A DNA stretch of 64,000 bases from Enterobacter_D sp963521185 (GTDB lineage Bacteria > Pseudomonadota > Gammaproteobacteria > Enterobacterales > Enterobacteriaceae), in contig CAUQTV010000005.1 of NCBI GenBank assembly GCA_963521185.1, positions 124,001 to 188,000 of the forward strand, written 5' to 3'. Positions 60,618-64,000 of this stretch are shown one piece after another. How positions within the stretch are numbered: position 1 is the first letter of the stretch; each line of letters opens with the position of its first letter. Made by a program: the position numbers and the translations under genes. Below the pieces are notes generated by a model. It made no database searches and was not told the DNA's origin. It saw only the letters and a list, made by a program, of their open reading frames with translations.

Positions 60618-61940
60618 ATGCAAGCAACAGCCACCACGCTCGACAATGAACAGGAAAGCCCACCGGTAAACTCGCGTAATAAAGTCGTCGTCGCCTCCCT
60701 GATTGGGACCGCCATTGAATTCTTCGACTTTTATATTTACGCCACCGCTGCGGTCATCGTCTTTCCGCATATCTTCTTCCCGCAGGGCGATCCCACGGCG
60801 GCCACGCTACAGTCGCTGGCGACCTTTGCGATTGCCTTTATTGCACGTCCGATTGGTTCAGCGGTGTTTGGTCACTTTGGCGACCGCGTAGGGCGTAAAA
60901 CCACGCTGGTGGCGTCGCTGCTGACGATGGGCATTTCAACGGTGGTGATCGGCCTGCTGCCGGGCTATGCCACCATCGGTATTTTCGCCCCGCTGCTGCT
61001 GGCGCTGGCGCGCTTTGGTCAGGGTCTGGGCCTTGGCGGTGAATGGGGCGGCGCGGCGCTGCTGGCGACGGAGAACGCACCACCGCGTAAACGTGCGCTG
61101 TACGGTTCCTTCCCGCAGCTTGGCGCACCGATTGGCTTCTTCTTCGCCAACGGCACCTTCCTGCTGCTGTCGTGGCTGCTGACCGACGAGCAGTTTATGG
61201 AGTGGGGCTGGCGCGTACCCTTTATTTTCTCCGCCGTGCTGGTGATTATCGGCCTTTATGTGCGCGTGTCGCTGCATGAGTCGCCGGTGTTTGCCAAAGT
61301 CGCCGCCGCGAAAAAACAGGTAAAAGTCCCGCTGGGCACGCTGCTGACCAAACACCTGCGCGTGACCATTCTCGGTACCTTTATCATGCTGGCGACCTAC
61401 ACGCTGTTTTACATCATGACCGTCTACTCCATGACCTACAGCACCACGCCTGCGCCGGTGGGCCTCGGTCTGCCGCGTAACGAAGTGCTGTGGATGCTGA
61501 TGCTGGCGGTAATTGGTTTTGGTGTGATGGTACCGGTCGCCGGTCTGCTGGCCGATGCGTATGGTCGCCGTAAAGCGATGATCGCCATTACCTCACTGAT
61601 CATCATCTTTGCGCTGTTTATCTTCCAGCCGCTGCTGGGTTCCGGCAGCCAACTGCTGGTGATGGCCTATCTGCTGCTGGGGATGAGCCTGATGGGGCTG
61701 ACCTTCGGCCCGATGGGCGCGCTGCTGCCAGAGCTGTTCCCGACCGAAGTGCGCTACACCGGGGCCTCGTTCTCCTATAACGTCTCGTCGATTCTGGGCG
61801 CGTCCGTGGCACCCTACATCGCCGCGTGGCTGACGGCCAACTACGGCCTGTTCTATGTTGGCGTTTACCTCGCCGCCATGGCCGCGCTGACGCTGACCGC
61901 CCTGCTGCTGACGCACGAAACAAAGGATCAGGCGCTGTAA
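60618..61940 (+). CDS. yhjE: MFS transporter YhjE
   Basis: A 440-residue permease, the E. coli length, of the metabolite:H+ symporter branch (ShiA/ProP-like). The N-terminal GTAIEFFDFYIYATAAVIVFP, the loop FGHFGDRVGRKTTL and the repeated LADAYGRRKAM in the second half are family marks. The substrate is unknown. The preceding 274 bp are A/T-rich and hold its promoter; no gene is seen there. Confidence 0.93.
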   Translation: MQATATTLDNEQESPPVNSRNKVVVASLIGTAIEFFDFYIYATAAVIVFPHIFFPQGDPTAATLQSLATFAIAFIARPIGSAVFGHFGDRVGRKTTLVASLLTMGISTVVIGLLPGYATIGIFAPLLLALARFGQGLGLGGEWGGAALLATENAPPRKRALYGSFPQLGAPIGFFFANGTFLLLSWLLTDEQFMEWGWRVPFIFSAVLVIIGLYVRVSLHESPVFAKVAAAKKQVKVPLGTLLTKHLRVTILGTFIMLATYTLFYIMTVYSMTYSTTPAPVGLGLPRNEVLWMLMLAVIGFGVMVPVAGLLADAYGRRKAMIAITSLIIIFALFIFQPLLGSGSQLLVMAYLLLGMSLMGLTFGPMGALLPELFPTEVRYTGASFSYNVSSILGASVAPYIAAWLTANYGLFYVGVYLAAMAALTLTALLLTHETKDQAL

Positions 61941-61946
61941 ACTCAT

Positions 61947-61972
61947 GCCGGGTGGCGGCTACGTCACCCGGC
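61947..61972. repeat. REP-like palindrome between yhjE and yhjG
   Basis: GCCGGGTG (61947-61954) and CACCCGGC (61965-61972) flank a 10-nt loop between convergent genes. On the minus strand the hairpin comes right after the yhjG stop codon. Confidence 0.75.
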
Positions 61973-61977
61973 AAAAT

Positions 61978-64000
61978 TTACTTCTTCATCTGCGACAGAA
62001 TCACCCCACACTGATTTTCCTGCCCTTCTGACGGTGAGATCAACGCCAGCAGCGCCGCTGCCGGTGTCACCAGCGTGGCCAGCGCAGCCGCCACCGCACC
62101 GCGTGCAATCAGCGGTCCGGCTTTCACACCCGCCTGCGGGTTTTTGAACGAACCGCGCACGTACAGCGGTGAGCGCAGCGTGACGATGCGGATGCCTTTA
62201 CTCTCAGGATCGATGGTCAAATCCAGCTGTTCCGACGCCAGGCTGGCGGTACCGGTGACGTTGATGATCGCGTTTTCCGTATCGAAGGCGAACAGTCGCG
62301 GACGCGCCACGCCGTTAACCAGATCAAGGTTTGCCGCCGCGCAGTTCACCCGCACTTCGTCATCGCCGAAGATCTGCCCGACGATAAAGTTGCCGACGTT
62401 CAGCCCCAGAATCTCCATCAGATTGCGGCTGACCACGCCGTCGTTCATCAGCAGCTTCAGGTTGCCGTTGCTGGTGCCGAGCAGCGCAGCAACCGAGTTG
62501 CCGACGCCGCGGATCTCCGCATCGCCATTCATCTCGCCGATGGTTTTTTGCATCAGTTCAACGTCCGGCATCAGCTCTTTGAGCTTCAGGCGACGCGCCT
62601 GAATATCCGCATTCCCCTGCATCGGCTTTTTATCGCCCTCAAGATGGATGTTTGACGAGATCGTGCCGCCCGCCAGACCAAATTTCAGCGGCTGCAAGCG
62701 CAGGTCCGCATTCTTTAAGATCACATGGGTCGAGAGATCGCTGATGGGCAGCGAGCTGCCGTGCTCAATGCGGCGGCCTTTGAAGCGCACGTCAGCATCC
62801 ATCACATCCCATTTGTCGGTTTCAAAGCGGTCATAGGGCAGCACTTTGCCCGCCGGCTGCACCGTTTTCTCGCCCTTCTTCTCTTCCGAGCGTTTCGACT
62901 GTGCAGCGCCCTTGCCGGAGTCCACGCCGATGAGCGGCCCTAAATCCGCTAAACGCAGCTGGCGGGATTCCAGATCGCCTTCGAGTTTCGGGCGCGGTTT
63001 ACCGGTGGTGTAGGTCAGCGAACCGTGAATATCGCTGTCGCCAATGCGGCCATTGAAGTTGCGATAATCGAACACCGAGGATTTTTCCGTATCGATTTTT
63101 GCCACCAGTCGCCCATCGGTTTCAAAAGGCGGCGTGTCCGGCAGCAGCACGCCGGTCAAATCGTACAGCTCACCGAGCGAATCTCCGGCGAATTTCAGTT
63201 GCAGATCGACGCCGCCCATTTTCATCGGATCGTTCACCGAACCGACAAACGCCACGCGGGTATTGCCGGAGCGGAAATCCGCCTGCACCGGGAAAGGTGT
63301 CCCTTCGCTTTTCAGCGCAAGCATACCGCCGATCTTACCGGTACCGGTCAGCGGCTGACCGTTGTAGCGCCCCTGCGCCTTCAGGCCAAACACGTAATCG
63401 CCAACCTTCGCGCTTTTGTCTTTATCTGATCCGGTCACTTCGCTAAACGGCAGCGGTTTACCGAGCGGATCGACAAGGATCTCAATGTCAGCGCGGCTGA
63501 CCTTGTCATCAATGGCGATGCGCCCTTTGTCGAACAGAATATTATCGAGGCGGAATGACCACGCCGACGGCTGGGCGTTTTCCTCTTTTGGCTTGTCGTC
63601 GCTGGCGAGGTTAAACGTCCAGTTGTTGTTCTTCTCTGACAGACGAATCAGTCGCGCATCCGGCTGCTGCAATTTGATCCACGGCAGATAAACCGTTTTG
63701 GTGAGCAGCGCCAGCGGGGCCAGCGTGGCTTCCACGCGCGGCAGGTGCACCATCGTCACTTCAGGAATATCCGGTGGGTTGCCAAGCATAATGTCGTCGG
63801 CGTGAACGTGCGGCCAGGGCACCCAGCTGCGCCAGCCGGTTTCCTCTTTTTGCCGCTCCCAGACCACGCCCAAATCACCCCGAATCGCAAACGGACGGTT
63901 CAGCTCCGTCGAGACTTTTTCATTGATAGTGGGTTTGAGTCGATTCCAGTCAAACGTCGCGATGATGATGATCAGCACCACGATCAACAACAGAAGCGTT
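61978..64000 (-). CDS. yhjG: AsmA-family protein YhjG, 5' end beyond window
   Basis: A large AsmA-like protein, cut by the right edge of the window; about 674 codons are visible against 686-691 in E. coli, so only the first dozen or so residues are missing. The visible N-terminus is a membrane helix (LIVVLIIIIATFDWNRLKPTI), followed by the AsmA domain (NRPFAIRGDLGVVWERQKEE) and a long periplasmic beta-rich region. The C-terminus ATLVTPAAALLALISPSEGQ is typical. AsmA-type proteins are thought to bridge inner and outer membranes for phospholipid transport; YhjG itself is little studied. Confidence 0.94.
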   Translation of the reverse strand, partial: TLLLLIVVLIIIIATFDWNRLKPTINEKVSTELNRPFAIRGDLGVVWERQKEETGWRSWVPWPHVHADDIMLGNPPDIPEVTMVHLPRVEATLAPLALLTKTVYLPWIKLQQPDARLIRLSEKNNNWTFNLASDDKPKEENAQPSAWSFRLDNILFDKGRIAIDDKVSRADIEILVDPLGKPLPFSEVTGSDKDKSAKVGDYVFGLKAQGRYNGQPLTGTGKIGGMLALKSEGTPFPVQADFRSGNTRVAFVGSVNDPMKMGGVDLQLKFAGDSLGELYDLTGVLLPDTPPFETDGRLVAKIDTEKSSVFDYRNFNGRIGDSDIHGSLTYTTGKPRPKLEGDLESRQLRLADLGPLIGVDSGKGAAQSKRSEEKKGEKTVQPAGKVLPYDRFETDKWDVMDADVRFKGRRIEHGSSLPISDLSTHVILKNADLRLQPLKFGLAGGTISSNIHLEGDKKPMQGNADIQARRLKLKELMPDVELMQKTIGEMNGDAEIRGVGNSVAALLGTSNGNLKLLMNDGVVSRNLMEILGLNVGNFIVGQIFGDDEVRVNCAAANLDLVNGVARPRLFAFDTENAIINVTGTASLASEQLDLTIDPESKGIRIVTLRSPLYVRGSFKNPQAGVKAGPLIARGAVAAALATLVTPAAALLALISPSEGQENQCGVILSQMKK

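Overview
The window is a stretch of enterobacterial chromosome. Gene content, order and protein lengths follow the Escherichia coli block livJ-rpoH-ftsXEY-rsmD-yhhL-yhhN-zntA-tusA-yhhQ-dcrB-yhhS-yhhT-acpT and then yhiN-pitA-uspBA-rsmJ-prlC-rlmJ-gor-treF-yhjCDEG. Many proteins match the E. coli family length exactly (RpoH 284, RsmD 198, TusA 81, DcrB 185, Gor 450, TreF 549 residues). Several junctions differ from K-12, so this is a relative within Enterobacteriaceae (Enterobacter/Citrobacter/Klebsiella-like); the genus cannot be fixed from the sequence alone. No rRNA, tRNA, insertion sequence, prophage or CRISPR array was seen.

Layout. 1-3.5 kb: 5' part of livJ, then a divergent pair of a GABA-type aminotransferase and a MocR-family regulator that is absent from the K-12 livJ-rpoH junction. 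3.5-7.7 kb: rpoH and the ftsYEX operon, with the sigma-E promoter and DnaA boxes of rpoH preserved. 8-8.8 kb: a HigBA-type toxin-antitoxin pair with a clean promoter/operator, inserted between ftsY and rsmD. 9-13 kb: rsmD, yhhL, yhhN and zntA with its ZntR operator, followed by a threefold 56-bp tandem repeat. 13-16 kb: a three-gene TRAP transporter. 16-20 kb: tusA, yhhQ (with a probable preQ1 riboswitch), dcrB, yhhS, yhhT. 20.5-36.3 kb: a complete 18-gene aryl polyene (APE) operon plus acpT, all on the + strand, mostly translationally overlapping. 36.4-48.9 kb: an SDR, a metallophosphoesterase, yhiN, pitA, uspB/uspA, rsmJ, prlC, an unrecognised A/T-rich gene, rlmJ and gor. 48.9-52.6 kb: a Fur-box-preceded YncE-like/TonB-receptor operon and a CopD-like membrane protein, where K-12 carries the acid-fitness region. 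52.9-64 kb: treF, a HEPN/ankyrin-like membrane protein, GNAT and OB-fold genes, an SDR divergent from a yhjC-type regulator, yhjD, yhjE and most of yhjG.

How it works together. The APE operon supplies a starter-activating ligase, two acyl carrier proteins, a type II polyketide/fatty-acid-like set (ketosynthases ApeO/ApeC/ApeR, ketoreductase ApeQ, dehydratases ApeI/ApeP, thioesterase ApeK), a methyltransferase, acyl/glycosyl transferases, and a LolA-like carrier, MMPL exporter and lipoproteins for moving the pigment lipid to the outer membrane. AcpT is the carrier-protein phosphopantetheinyl transferase. The remaining genes are mostly housekeeping: heat-shock sigma factor, divisome ABC complex, SRP receptor, zinc efflux, tRNA thiolation, queuosine precursor uptake, phosphate transport and rRNA methylation. 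Accessory modules sit at discrete junctions between conserved genes.
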